From NCBI RefSeq assembly GCF_029855125.1, contig NZ_CP123229.1:992001-1056000 (forward strand): a stretch of 64,000 bases of DNA. Direction: 5' to 3'. This DNA comes from Methylocapsa sp. D3K7. Its GTDB lineage: Bacteria; Pseudomonadota; Alphaproteobacteria; Rhizobiales; Beijerinckiaceae. Every line of letters begins with the position of its first letter. The first letter of the stretch is position 1. Made by a program: the position numbers and the translations under genes. Shown piece after piece: positions 27,201 through 34,891 of this stretch. Under the pieces are notes generated by a model, which was not told the DNA's origin, ran no database searches, and was given only the letters and a program-made list of their open reading frames with translations.

Positions 27201-27725
27201 CGATTGCGCCAGGCGGTTCAAAGTTTGAACAAGGAGGGCCGCGAACGTCTGCTGGGTGCCTTCGACGCCGTCCATGCGCATTTCAAGGAGTTGTTCACGA
27301 CTCTTTTCGGGGGCGGCTCGGCCGAGCTGCAATTGATCGAATCGGACGACCCGCTCGAAGCTGGGCTCGAAATCCTCGTGCACCCTCCTGGAAAGAAGCC
27401 ACAGGTCATGACGCTTCTGTCCGGCGGCGAGCAGGCGCTCGCCGCGATGTCGTTGATCTTCGCGATTTTCCTGACCAATCCATCGCCGGTTTGCGTTCTC
27501 GACGAGGTGGATGCGCCACTCGACGATGCCAATGTCGAGCGCTTCTGCGATCTTCTTGAAACCATGCGCGCCAAAACCGAGACGCGCTTTATTACGGTCA
27601 CCCACAATCCAATTACCATGGCGCGGATGAACCGGCTGTTCGGCGTCACCATGGCCGAACGCGGCATCAGTCAGCTGGTCAGTGTGGATCTCGAAGAGGC
27701 CGAACGCTTCCGCGAGGCAGGCTGA
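24273..27725 (+). CDS. smc: Chromosome segregation ATPase SMC
   Basis: This 1150-residue SMC protein entraps and organises chromosomal DNA with ScpA/ScpB. The Walker A loop GPNGCGKSN is at 31-39 in the N-terminal head. Two long Ala/Glu/Arg-rich coiled-coil arms flank a central hinge (around GTGGFWPAVTEEISVAKGYE). The C-terminal head has the ABC signature LLSGGEQALAAMSLIFAIF and Walker B PVCVLDEVDAPLDDANVERF. The length is typical. It stands alone; scpA and scpB are not in the window. ParB-parS loads SMC in many bacteria, and a parS-like site lies 10 kb upstream. Confidence 0.97.
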   Translation: MKLTKLRIAGFKTFVDPAEFHIEPGLTGIVGPNGCGKSNLVEALRWVMGESSSKNMRASGMDDVIFSGGGDRPARNMAEVVLFLDNSDRTAPASFNDGELIEVSRRIERESGSTYRVNGREVRARDVQLLFADASTGSRSTAMVRQGQIGEIIAAKPQERRRILEEAAGIAGLHSRRHEAELRLKAAEENLRRLDDILQQIDGQAESLKKQARQATRYRGLAAEIRRNEALLALIHRTEAAAALQLAESKLEEGLRDVAEKTLAQAEAAKLQAIAAHELPQLRSAEAEVAGELQRLVLARETLDGEERRAKSRTSELERRIAQTASDIARETALINDAAAVLARLDTEAAGLASSGTAVAEIEAARGRLAEAEANLALTEKALAEAQDTRSVIEARRAALETALREETARMARLQAEIEKVTRERDTLLASAFPGADLDQLQAALDEAAGAAKAREDELAEAEARHAEARAAELAARAPLAEAERKAQNLETQIATLSKLLNAGTGGFWPAVTEEISVAKGYEAAIGAALGDDLDASTNPASPAHWAATDASDDPALPPGVEALAKRVTAPAPLARRLNQIGVVLRAEGSALRTLLKPGQRLVSKEGDLWRWDGFTQAAEAPTPAARRLAEKNRLGDLAIEAEAARAAASALKINAEQALTALTAAGTAERDTRQAHKDALRKVEGARDEKTAGEKRQTEMAARLSALDEASIRIETACTEASQKRAQAEDALAQLELPGLLTAQLDKARAAAAQDRAMVAEARAALQSYLRDAEMRAKRLQAIKEERQSWGIRDDRARGQIGELEARHAEGTQELQKLLEAPNTFLVTRQTLMRQIEAAEDARKKSADKRVAAETRLGEADRAARGALEAMSMAREEKARSEAWVEAARARRDEVAHMIAADIGCTEAELFGLAQATPGDALPPAEAVEKKLDALKGDRERLGGVNLRADEELNEILASKTTLSTEHEDLTEAIRRLRQAVQSLNKEGRERLLGAFDAVHAHFKELFTTLFGGGSAELQLIESDDPLEAGLEILVHPPGKKPQVMTLLSGGEQALAAMSLIFAIFLTNPSPVCVLDEVDAPLDDANVERFCDLLETMRAKTETRFITVTHNPITMARMNRLFGVTMAERGISQLVSVDLEEAERFREAG

Positions 27726-27980
27726 ATTTCGCGCCTAATTTCTCCATTATTTCAAGGGCTTTTATGCTTTGGCCTTAGTCTTGACAGAGGCCGCCGCCAC
27801 TCCTATGGTGCGCCGCGCTCACAGGCCTCCTAAACGTTTGGCAGGCTTCACCATTTTGCCTGTTTATGTTGCGGCACCAAGAGCTGTTGTCTGCCGGAAC
27901 GGTCGAGAAATATCACTGCGACGGTCCTTTTTAAGCTAAATGAGCGGCGTGGCGAAAAGCAAAGGCACGGAGCAAAAGGT

Positions 27981-28367
27981 GTGGCGGAGCGCGATGGACA
28001 GGACGATCATCGGCGGCAGAAACCAGAAACAAGCCGCGAACGTGACGATGAGGGGTTAAGGGCGCGGCTGAATACTTTGTCCAGCGCGCTCGATGCGCAG
28101 GCCGTGGCAGACAAGGCGGCGGATGCTGCCAAGCAGGAGCAGACGCACGTTTTGCCGGGCGCGATCGGCAACGCGATGGGTCTTGCCGTCCGCGTCTTGA
28201 GTGAATTCGTGGCGGCGGTGCTGGTCGGCACTGTCATCGGGTGGTGGATCGACCGCACTGCTGGGACAACACCGGCGTTTTTGATTGTTTTCCTCCTCCT
28301 AGGAGCGGCGGCGGGGTTTTGGAACGTTTATCGCATAGCAATGAAGCCTCCCAATCCGGAAGGCTGA
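27981..28367 (+). CDS. atpI: ATP synthase protein I (AtpI)
   Basis: This 128-residue protein heads the F0 operon. The N-terminal 60 residues are charged and helical (GLRARLNTLSSALDAQAVAD). Two membrane helices follow (LSEFVAAVLVGTVIGWWIDR; PAFLIVFLLLGAAAGFWNVY), the AtpI/AtpZ pattern, with the WWIDRTAGTTPAF loop. AtpI assists c-ring assembly and may aid Mg transport. The start is a GTG at 27981, with GGAG eight bases upstream. atpB follows after 73 bases. Confidence 0.9.
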   Translation: MAERDGQDDHRRQKPETSRERDDEGLRARLNTLSSALDAQAVADKAADAAKQEQTHVLPGAIGNAMGLAVRVLSEFVAAVLVGTVIGWWIDRTAGTTPAFLIVFLLLGAAAGFWNVYRIAMKPPNPEG

Positions 28368-28440
28368 GAGACATCTAACCGGCGCCAAGGCAAAAGGCCG
28401 AAGCGGTTCATGTAACAAGAAAAACTAAGGGAAGCAGGAC

Positions 28441-29199
28441 GTGGCTGAAGAAAACCCCATGGATCCGATCCATCAGTTCGTGATCAAACCGATCGTTAGT
28501 CTGCATCCGTTGGGTATCGATGCCTCCTTCACCAACGCGTCTCTTTTCATGGTGATCGTCGTCCTTGCGGCCGCCGCTCTGATGCTCCTTGGGACGCAAT
28601 CGAAGGCACTGATTCCGGGCCGCCTGCAATCGCTGGCCGAGATGGCGTATCAATTCGTCGCATCCACCGTGCATATGGCGGGCGGCCATGACGGGATGCG
28701 TTTCTTTCCCTTCGTCTTCACGCTTTTCATGTTCGTGCTGTTTTGCAACCTCATCGGGCTTCTCCCTTACACATTTTCGATCACGAGCCAGATCATGGTG
28801 ACAGGGGCGCTGGCGATGCTTGTCATTGGCATCGTGGTTGTTTATGGCCTTATCCATAATGGCAAAGGTTTCCTGAAGCTGTTCGTGCCGTCGGGGGTGC
28901 CCATCGCGCTAATGCCGCTTCTGGTGCCGATCGAAATCATCTCGTTCCTCTCGCGTCCAGTCAGCCTTTCGGTTCGTCTGTTCGCCAATATGCTGGCCGG
29001 GCATATTACGCTTCAGGTTATGGGCGGCTTCGTCGTGAGCCTGCTCGGTGCCGGGCTTTTTTCGATCCTCGCGCCACTGCCATTCGCGATGACCATCGTG
29101 CTGACGGCATTCGAGCTTCTCGTTGCCGTCCTCCAAGCATATGTCTTCGCCATTCTCACTTGCGTCTATCTCAACGACGCAGTTCATCCGGGCCACTGA
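28441..29199 (+). CDS. atpB: F0F1 ATP synthase subunit a
   Basis: This 252-residue membrane subunit forms the proton half-channels against the c-ring. [20 protein letters not shown] contains the essential arginine (SVRLFANM) that faces the c-ring carboxylate. [20 protein letters not shown] near the N-terminus and the C-terminal [20 protein letters not shown] are family-typical. GTG 28441 follows AGCAGGAC; an ATG at 28459 is an alternative. It precedes atpE by 56 bases in the alphaproteobacterial I-a-c-b'-b order. Confidence 0.96.
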   Translation: MAEENPMDPIHQFVIKPIVSLHPLGIDASFTNASLFMVIVVLAAAALMLLGTQSKALIPGRLQSLAEMAYQFVASTVHMAGGHDGMRFFPFVFTLFMFVLFCNLIGLLPYTFSITSQIMVTGALAMLVIGIVVVYGLIHNGKGFLKLFVPSGVPIALMPLLVPIEIISFLSRPVSLSVRLFANMLAGHITLQVMGGFVVSLLGAGLFSILAPLPFAMTIVLTAFELLVAVLQAYVFAILTCVYLNDAVHPGH

Positions 29200-29255
29200 A
29201 TAAATATTTGAACAACAGATCAGTCGCCCTTTCATGCAAGGTTACGGAGTACAAA

Positions 29256-29486
29256 ATGGATCCCGCAGCAGGTAGGTTTATAGGTGCAGGTCTGGCCGCG
29301 ATTGGCACGGGTGCCGCCGCAATCGGCGTCGGACTGATTTTCGGTAACTTTCTTTTGGGTGCGTTGCGGAATCCGACCGCTTCCGATGGTCAGTTCGGGC
29401 GCGTTTTCATCGGCGTCGCGCTGGCCGAAGGCTTGGGCATTTTCGCGCTCCTCGTCGCTATTCTCCTGCTCTTCGTCGTCAAGTAA
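29256..29486 (+). CDS. atpE: F0F1 ATP synthase subunit c
   Basis: This is a 76-residue helical-hairpin proteolipid that forms the rotor ring. The first helix has [20 protein letters not shown] with the glycine-repeat packing motif. The polar loop is GALRNPTAS and the proton-binding carboxylate is E58 in [14 protein letters not shown] 29256 gives [17 protein letters not shown], the usual start; a longer in-frame extension upstream is rejected. Many copies of subunit c are needed per enzyme, and a stable hairpin follows the gene. Confidence 0.97.
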   Translation: MDPAAGRFIGAGLAAIGTGAAAIGVGLIFGNFLLGALRNPTASDGQFGRVFIGVALAEGLGIFALLVAILLLFVVK

Positions 29487-29500
29487 AAACGGCTTTCTTG

Positions 29501-29523
29501 CGCCCGGATGAAAAGTCCGGGCG
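29501..29523 (+). promoter_or_regulatory. Intercistronic hairpin after atpE
   Basis: CGCCCGGA (29501-29508) and TCCGGGCG (29516-29523) pair perfectly across a 7-base loop, 14 bases after the atpE stop and just before the b' ribosome-binding site. No T-run follows, so full termination is unlikely. Such structures can protect an upstream message or cause partial stops, raising subunit c over its neighbours. The effect here is inferred. Confidence 0.6.
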
Positions 29524-29551
29524 CATCCGCAGTGTTGAGGAGACTCGTTTC

Positions 29552-30628
29552 GTGAACGACGTGATAGCCCGCTTGGGAACCATCGCTCAGTCGCAGGGCA
29601 AGCGCCTCGCTGAAATGCTGGGCAATGTGGTGAAGGCGGTGACGGAGGCGAGCAAGTCCGACCCGCAGCTTCTTGACCCGAAAGCCCCAAAGCTCGCCCG
29701 AACACACCTTTCTTCCCTTCATTGGCTGCTCGTTGCCGCGAGTTTTTCCGGCGCGGCGGCGGCCCTCTTCATCGTGCTAGGGTTCGAGTTGCTTAACAAC
29801 ACGGGCGCCGCCATCGCGCCTCTCAAAGAGCGCGTGACCATTTTGGGCAAGCGTCTGGATGCGATCGAACACCAGGTCACCGCGGAAGAGAGCGCCCGAA
29901 CCGAATACTCTGCCTTGACGAATTCGACCCTTGCCGAGATACAAAAGATGCTAAAGGTGATTGCTGCACCATCCAACACCATTCCTTCCCCAAGCGGAAC
30001 GGCCACTCTCAGTCCGGACCTTGGCCGTCTCGAAAACCGCGTGGCGGCCCTGGAAAAAAAGGAAATTGCGGCCGGGGGCGCCCCCGCTGAAGTCAGCCCC
30101 GTGTTGAAGGCAACCGAGGGCACCCGAGGCGAGACCGAGACCAGTTTCCCGCCGTTCGATCCGGTCAATTTTTCGCCCTTGATCATCTGGCTTACATTGA
30201 GCTTCGGGTTGTTGTATCTTCTGATGTCCAAGATCGCCGTCCCCCGCGTCGAGAAGATTCTGCACGCGCGCGCCCACACAATCTCGGATAACATCAGCAA
30301 AGCGAATGTGCTGCGCGCGCAGGCCGAAGAAGCCTCCGCGGCGCATGACAAGACCATCGCCGACGCGAAAGCCAAGGCGCTCGCGCTCGCGCAAGAAACT
30401 CATGCGAAACTCAATGCGGAGACGGAAGCGAAACGGCACGCGCTGGAAGTGGAACTCAACGCCAAAATTGCTGCGTCCGAAGCGCAAGTTCTTGCCATGA
30501 AAACCAAGGCCATGGGGAATGTCGGGGCGATCGCCAGCGAAACGGCGGCGGCCATCGTTCAGCACATCACCGGCAAACCCGCCGACCAAAGCGCCATCGC
30601 CGCGGCCATCGCCACGCAAAAAGCCTGA
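29552..30628 (+). CDS. atpG: F0F1 ATP synthase subunit b' with a large N-terminal extension
   Basis: The last 160 residues are a normal alphaproteobacterial b' peripheral-stalk subunit: FPPFDPVNFSPLIIWLTLSF (from about 199), one membrane helix, VPRVEKILHARAHTISDNIS, then a long Ala/Glu/Lys coiled coil. In front are about 198 extra residues: a helical N-terminus (IARLGTIAQSQGKRLAEML), an additional membrane helix (LHWLLVAASFSGAAAALFIV, about 56-80), a coiled-coil-like segment (IAPLKERVTILGKRLDAIEH) and a Pro/Ser/Thr-rich linker. The start is GTG 29552, 8 bases after GAGGAG, giving 358 residues. There is no stop or frameshift between the parts, so this is a single reading frame. The role of the extension is unknown. 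Confidence 0.92.
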   Translation: MNDVIARLGTIAQSQGKRLAEMLGNVVKAVTEASKSDPQLLDPKAPKLARTHLSSLHWLLVAASFSGAAAALFIVLGFELLNNTGAAIAPLKERVTILGKRLDAIEHQVTAEESARTEYSALTNSTLAEIQKMLKVIAAPSNTIPSPSGTATLSPDLGRLENRVAALEKKEIAAGGAPAEVSPVLKATEGTRGETETSFPPFDPVNFSPLIIWLTLSFGLLYLLMSKIAVPRVEKILHARAHTISDNISKANVLRAQAEEASAAHDKTIADAKAKALALAQETHAKLNAETEAKRHALEVELNAKIAASEAQVLAMKTKAMGNVGAIASETAAAIVQHITGKPADQSAIAAAIATQKA

Positions 30629-30642
30629 GCTGGAGAGTTTCG

Positions 30643-31125
30643 ATGTTCGATCCGGAGTTTGTCGTCGCCACCGGCTTTGCGATTTTCGTGGGCCTGGCAA
30701 TTTATCTCGGCGTGCACAAAAAGGCCGCGTCCGCCTTGGACGGACGGGCGTCACGAATAGAGGCCGAGCTCGCCGAGGCGACCAAGCTGCGGACGGAAGC
30801 CGAAGAGCTTCTCGCTTCGTTCGAGCGGCGGAGCGCTGAAGCGAAGGCCGAGGCCGAAGCCGTCGTCGCGCAGGCCCATGCGGAAGCCGCGCGCATCGCC
30901 AGCGAGGCGCACGCGCGCATCACCGAATTCATCCAGCGCCGGACGAAGCAGGCGGAAGAGAAAATCAGCATGGCGGAAACGCAAGCGACCGCCGATGTGC
31001 GCGCCGCCGCCGCCGACGCCGCAGTCAAAGCCGCGGAAGCTGTTTTGAAGGGTGAGTCACGGGGCGTTTTTGGCGGCGAATTGATCGGCAAGGGGATCGC
31101 CGATCTAAAAACCCTGTTCCAATAA
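30643..31125 (+). CDS. atpF: F0F1 ATP synthase subunit b
   Basis: This 160-residue peripheral-stalk subunit pairs with b'. It has one N-terminal membrane helix (FVVATGFAIFVGLAIYLGVH) and a long Ala/Glu/Arg coiled coil (RIEAELAEATKLRTEAEELL, AEAEAVVAQAHAEAARIASE). The length is normal and there is no extension, unlike its partner. ATG 30643 follows GGAGAG, 14 bases after the b' stop. It is the last gene of the F0 operon; the F1 genes (alpha, beta, gamma, delta, epsilon) are not in the window, as usual in alphaproteobacteria. Confidence 0.96.
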   Translation: MFDPEFVVATGFAIFVGLAIYLGVHKKAASALDGRASRIEAELAEATKLRTEAEELLASFERRSAEAKAEAEAVVAQAHAEAARIASEAHARITEFIQRRTKQAEEKISMAETQATADVRAAAADAAVKAAEAVLKGESRGVFGGELIGKGIADLKTLFQ

Positions 31126-31146
31126 TATCGCCCGGTAGAACGGCGA

Positions 31147-31171
31147 GGGGAGCAAATTCTTTCCGCTCCCC
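31147..31171. terminator. Hairpin between convergent atpF and rpsD
   Basis: GGGGAGC (31147-31153) pairs with GCTCCCC (31165-31171) over an 11-base loop in the 64-base gap between two convergent operons. It is well placed to end transcription from both sides. Neither side has a clear T-run, so efficiency is uncertain. Confidence 0.5.
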
Positions 31172-31189
31172 GCCTCATCGAATCGCGGG

Positions 31190-31807
31190 TTAGCGCGAGT
31201 AGAACTCGATGACCAGATTGGGTTCCATCATCACCGGATAGGGAACTTCCGACGGTAGGGGAATCCGGCTGAGTTTCGCCGTCTTCTTGGTGTGATCAAC
31301 CTCGTAGTATTCGGGCACATCGCGCTCGGCGAGTTGTTCCGCCTCAAGCACGAGGATCAGCTGGCGCGAACTTTCCTTGATCTCGATCACGTCGCCGGGC
31401 TTCACCAGGTAAGACGCAATATTCACCCTCCGGCCATTGACCTTGACATGACCGTGGTTGACGAATTGCCGCGCGGCGAAAACGGTCGGCACGAATTTGG
31501 CGCGGTAAATGACCGCATCGAGCCGGCGCTCCAAGAGGCCGATCAGATTGTCGCCGCTATCGCCCTTCATGCGAATCGCCTCGGCGTAATATTTGCGGAA
31601 CTGTTTTTCCGAAATATTGCCGTAATAGCCTTTAAGCTTTTGCTTGGCCTTAAGCTGGGTGCCGAAATCGGACAGCTTGCCCTTGCGGCGCTGCCCGTGC
31701 TGGCCCGGCCCATATTCGCGCCGGTTGAAAGGGCTCTTCGGACGGCCCCAAATATTCTGGCCCATCCGGCGATCGATTTTATATTTGGCTTCCGCCCGCT
31801 TTGTCAT
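31190..31807 (-). CDS. rpsD: 30S ribosomal protein S4
   Basis: This 205-residue protein of the small ribosomal subunit binds 16S rRNA early in assembly. The N-terminus [20 protein letters not shown] and the S4 RNA-binding domain ([20 protein letters not shown], then [20 protein letters not shown]) are unmistakable. ATG 31807 has AGAGGA five bases upstream and gives the standard alphaproteobacterial length. An open frame continues 42 codons upstream but lacks similarity. It is a single gene outside the ribosomal-protein operons, as is common in this group. Confidence 0.98.
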   Translation of the reverse strand: MTKRAEAKYKIDRRMGQNIWGRPKSPFNRREYGPGQHGQRRKGKLSDFGTQLKAKQKLKGYYGNISEKQFRKYYAEAIRMKGDSGDNLIGLLERRLDAVIYRAKFVPTVFAARQFVNHGHVKVNGRRVNIASYLVKPGDVIEIKESSRQLILVLEAEQLAERDVPEYYEVDHTKKTAKLSRIPLPSEVPYPVMMEPNLVIEFYSR

Positions 31808-32103
31808 CGCGTGTCCTCTAGTGTGTTTGCGCGAGCAAAGGACACGGGTGCGCTCCACGCGAATTGCGTGGCACACCAATACCGCGTCCTCCGCCAGCTG
31901 GGGGAGGAACGCGCCCTCCTCTGCGAGGCCCAAAGAGGCCGCGCTGACAGGTGCATCGCTTCACATGAGAGATTTCAAGGAAGGAGGCACCACGGGTGCG
32001 TCTGGGCGGGACAAGCCCGCCACATCATCTCGGCGCGCCACAAGGCACGCCCGGGAAGGGTTCGAGTTAGAGGGTTTTGGCGGACGGGTCAAGTTCGCAT
32101 CTC

Positions 32104-32820
32104 TCAGAGTGCCTTCAACCCCGTCCGCGCGGCGAGACTTTCCAAGTCTTCCTTGCGTTCGGAATAACGGCTCGTGAGGTAATCAGACACACCCCGTGTC
32201 AAATAAGTGAATTTGACGAGTTCCTCCATCACATCCACCAGCCGGTCGTAGTAAGGCGATGGCCGCATCCGGCCAGCCTCGTCGAACTGCTCATAGGCCT
32301 TGGCGACGGAGGATTGATTGGGAATGGTGATCATCCGCATCCAGCGCCCGAGAATGCGCAGCTGATTGACCGCGTTGAAGGATTGCGAGCCGCCACTGAC
32401 CTGCATGACGGCAAGCGTCTTGCCCTGGGTTGGCCGCACCGCGCCGATCGATAGCGGAATCCAATCGATCTGCGCCTTGATGATGCTGGTCATGGCGCCA
32501 TGCCGTTCGGGGCTGCACCAGACATGCGCTTCCGACCAGGCTGAGAGCCCGCGCAACTCCGCAACCTTGGGATGGTCTTCCGGCACGCTGTCGGGGAGCG
32601 GCAGATCGCTCGGGTCGAAGATGCGTGTTTCCGCCCCCAAAGCAGCGAGGAGGCGCGCAGCTTCGAGCGTCAGAAAGCGGCTATAAGAGCGTTGCCGGAG
32701 CGAGCCGTAAAGCAGAAGCACGCGCAGTGGAAAGCTAGCGTGGCTTGTTTGCAATCGCGCCGCGTCCGGGATTTCGAACGCCGCTGGTATGAGATTGGGC
32801 AATGCTTCGGGATCAGACAA
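32104..32820 (-). CDS. arsH: ArsH-type NADPH-dependent FMN reductase
   Basis: This 238-residue flavoprotein is of the ArsH family, which oxidises trivalent methylarsenicals and has NADPH-dependent flavin/quinone reductase activity. The FMN loop [20 protein letters not shown] is visible, as are the family stretches [20 protein letters not shown] and [20 protein letters not shown]. It is 69 bases downstream of arsC on the same strand, so the two form a small arsenic operon. No arsR repressor or arsB/acr3 efflux gene is present in the window. Confidence 0.93.
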   Translation of the reverse strand: MSDPEALPNLIPAAFEIPDAARLQTSHASFPLRVLLLYGSLRQRSYSRFLTLEAARLLAALGAETRIFDPSDLPLPDSVPEDHPKVAELRGLSAWSEAHVWCSPERHGAMTSIIKAQIDWIPLSIGAVRPTQGKTLAVMQVSGGSQSFNAVNQLRILGRWMRMITIPNQSSVAKAYEQFDEAGRMRPSPYYDRLVDVMEELVKFTYLTRGVSDYLTSRYSERKEDLESLAARTGLKAL

Positions 32821-32889
32821 GGCGGTGCCGCCTCGCTTGCCGCGCGGCGAGGGTTTGAGCCGTTTGGCGGATGACGCGCATGACAGTCC

Positions 32890-33315
32890 TCACGCGCTGG
32901 CGACCCGGCGGCCGTGCTCGTCGACGATGCGTTTGCCATCCTCTTTGAAAAACTCGCCTTGCTGCGGCGGCAAAAGCTCGATCACGAGTTCGGAAGGCCG
33001 GCAGAGTTTTACCCCTTTCGGAGTCACCACGATTGGCCGGTTGAGAAGGATGGGATGCGCTTCAATCGCATCGAGCAAGGCGTCATCGGAGAGCGTTTTG
33101 TCCTTCAAACCCAATTCCCGGAAAATGGGTTCTTTGTCACGCAGAAGGGCGCGCAGCGGCATGCCGGTGCGCGCCGCGAGCTGGCGCAAGAGGACCCGCG
33201 AGGGCGGGGTTTTCAGATATTCGATGATATGAGGCTCGACACCAGAATTGCGGATGAGGCCGAGCGTATTGCGCGACGTGCCGCAGCGGGGGTTGTGGTA
33301 GAGGATCACATCCAT
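32890..33315 (-). CDS. arsC: Arsenate reductase (glutaredoxin type)
   Basis: This 141-residue ArsC reduces arsenate to arsenite using glutathione/glutaredoxin. The active-site loop is IYHNPRCGTSRN-like (here ILYHNPRCGTSRNTLGLI), with the catalytic cysteine near the N-terminus. HPILLNRPIVVTPKGVKLCR carries family residues including the arginines that hold arsenate. ATG 33315 is used; a GTG at 33324 would add three residues. It heads the arsC-arsH pair. Confidence 0.94.
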   Translation of the reverse strand: MDVILYHNPRCGTSRNTLGLIRNSGVEPHIIEYLKTPPSRVLLRQLAARTGMPLRALLRDKEPIFRELGLKDKTLSDDALLDAIEAHPILLNRPIVVTPKGVKLCRPSELVIELLPPQQGEFFKEDGKRIVDEHGRRVASA

Positions 33316-33595
33316 CGGGGTCACGCCTTTCCCTTAGACAAACGCAAATAGCTGTGTGGAAATTGGGGCCCGGCGGAGGCCCGGAAAATAAACTAAAGTC
33401 TCCGCCGCCACGCCACCAAAGTTGGGTTTGCGGCTTCCGCGCTTTTAGCAAAGATGTTTAAAAACCGGTAGTGGCCGCTGTCGCGTCACGATGCCTTGTC
33501 GAAGTGCCGCCTCGCCATATTTGCTCCGGCGCGACCGGCGGCCCCTGCCTTCAACCTATAGCTATAGCGTATATCCCACCGCGCCACAGCAACAT

Positions 33596-34180
33596 TCAGC
33601 TGCTCAGGCCGCGGAGTGCCCTTTCAATGCGCCGGTCAGGAATGAGCCACATCAAGGCGACCAAGACGTAGATGGCGTCCGCGATCCATGTATTGAGGAA
33701 CGAGAACAGAATACCCGTCGCATAGAGCACGGGCGAAACCTTGCCCTTGAGGTCGCGGCCGATGGCCCGCGCCAGCACGGAGTCGTTCCCCTGCAAGCGG
33801 ACGATGGCGAGCTGCAGCCCATTCCACGCGAGCGCCGGCATCAGCAGCGAAACGCCATACACGGCTGTTGGGACCGGAGCGAAATGGTTTTCTCCCATCC
33901 AGCGGGTAGCAAAAGGAATCAACGAAAGCCAAAACAGTAGGTGCATATTGGCCCACAGAACCATGCCGTTCACATGCCGGACCAAATGGAACAAATGATG
34001 GTGATTGTTCCAATATATGGCCACGTACACAAAACTGAGGACATAGCCAAGGAACACCGGCGTGACCGCCGCGAGTCCGCTCAGGCTGGGATCGGGGGGT
34101 GCCTTCAACTCCAGCACCATAATTGTTATGATGATGGCAATCACACCATCGCTGAATGCGACCAGCCGGTCCTTTTCCAT
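33596..34180 (-). CDS. TMEM175-family potassium channel-like membrane protein (DUF1211)
   Basis: This 194-residue protein has about six membrane segments. The N-terminal RLVAFSDGVIAIIITIMVLE is the (F/Y)SDG signature of the TMEM175/DUF1211 family of potassium channels. NNHHHLFHLVRHVNGMVLWA and FWLSLIPFATRWMGEN are also family-typical. ATG 34180 (MEKDRLVAFSDG) is chosen over a 39-residue upstream extension rich in Tyr, Trp and Arg. Potassium conductance is known for some bacterial members and is inferred here. Confidence 0.88.
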   Translation of the reverse strand: MEKDRLVAFSDGVIAIIITIMVLELKAPPDPSLSGLAAVTPVFLGYVLSFVYVAIYWNNHHHLFHLVRHVNGMVLWANMHLLFWLSLIPFATRWMGENHFAPVPTAVYGVSLLMPALAWNGLQLAIVRLQGNDSVLARAIGRDLKGKVSPVLYATGILFSFLNTWIADAIYVLVALMWLIPDRRIERALRGLSS

Positions 34181-34398
34181 TCCCGCATCCTCTCGCAGGC
34201 GCCCCCTGCCGTACCATAGGATAGCCCGCTTGCGGACCATGCAGTTGATCCATCGATACGGCAACATGATTGAGAAAAAGCATATCAAAAGGTACAAACA
34301 AAAAGAAGACTGCGGGAATGCCTCCCCGTGTTGGGATCATACCCCGCCCAGTGTATTCATGACGAGCCGTCCTCTCTTTGCAGCGATCGAGAAACCTT

Positions 34399-34887
34399 AT
34401 GAGCAAACAAGAAAAATCCCTGTTCATGACCTTTCTCATGACCCCCGACATGGCCAATTTTTCCGGTCACATTCACGGGGGGACAATTTTGAAGCTCCTC
34501 GACCAAGTGGCCTATGCTTGCGCGGCGAGATACTGCAAGAACTATGTGGTGACGGCCTCCCTCGACCAGGTGATCTTCAAGGAGCCGATCAAAGTCGGCG
34601 AATTGGTCACCTTCAAGGCCAATGTCAACTATGTGGGCCGGACCTCGATGGAAATCGGGATCAAGGTGGTCGCGGAGAATCTGACAACCCAAGAAGCGCG
34701 TCACACCAACTCTTGCTATTTCACCATGGTCGCGAAAAAGGAGGACGGCACGCTTTGCCCCGTTCCACCGCTCGTGATCGAGACCGAGGTCGAACGGCGT
34801 CTCTTCGAGGCGGGCAAAATGCGCAAGGAGATGCGCCATGAAATCATGGAGCGAAATAAGAATCTGCACGTCGGGATACCGGAATAG
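34399..34887 (+). CDS. Acyl-CoA thioesterase (hotdog fold, YciA/ACOT type)
   Basis: This protein of about 162 residues hydrolyses acyl-CoA to free acid and CoA. The family stretches are MANFSGHIHGGTILKLLDQV with HGG...LLD, YVVTASLDQVIFKEPIKVGE and RTSMEIGIKVVAENLTTQEA. Substrate length cannot be read from the sequence. ATG 34399 (MSKQEKSLFMTFLMTPDM) is preferred over one seven codons upstream. It is convergent with the quinone oxidoreductase gene, with 4 bases between stops. Confidence 0.9.
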   Translation: MSKQEKSLFMTFLMTPDMANFSGHIHGGTILKLLDQVAYACAARYCKNYVVTASLDQVIFKEPIKVGELVTFKANVNYVGRTSMEIGIKVVAENLTTQEARHTNSCYFTMVAKKEDGTLCPVPPLVIETEVERRLFEAGKMRKEMRHEIMERNKNLHVGIPE

Positions 34888-34891
34888 GCCA

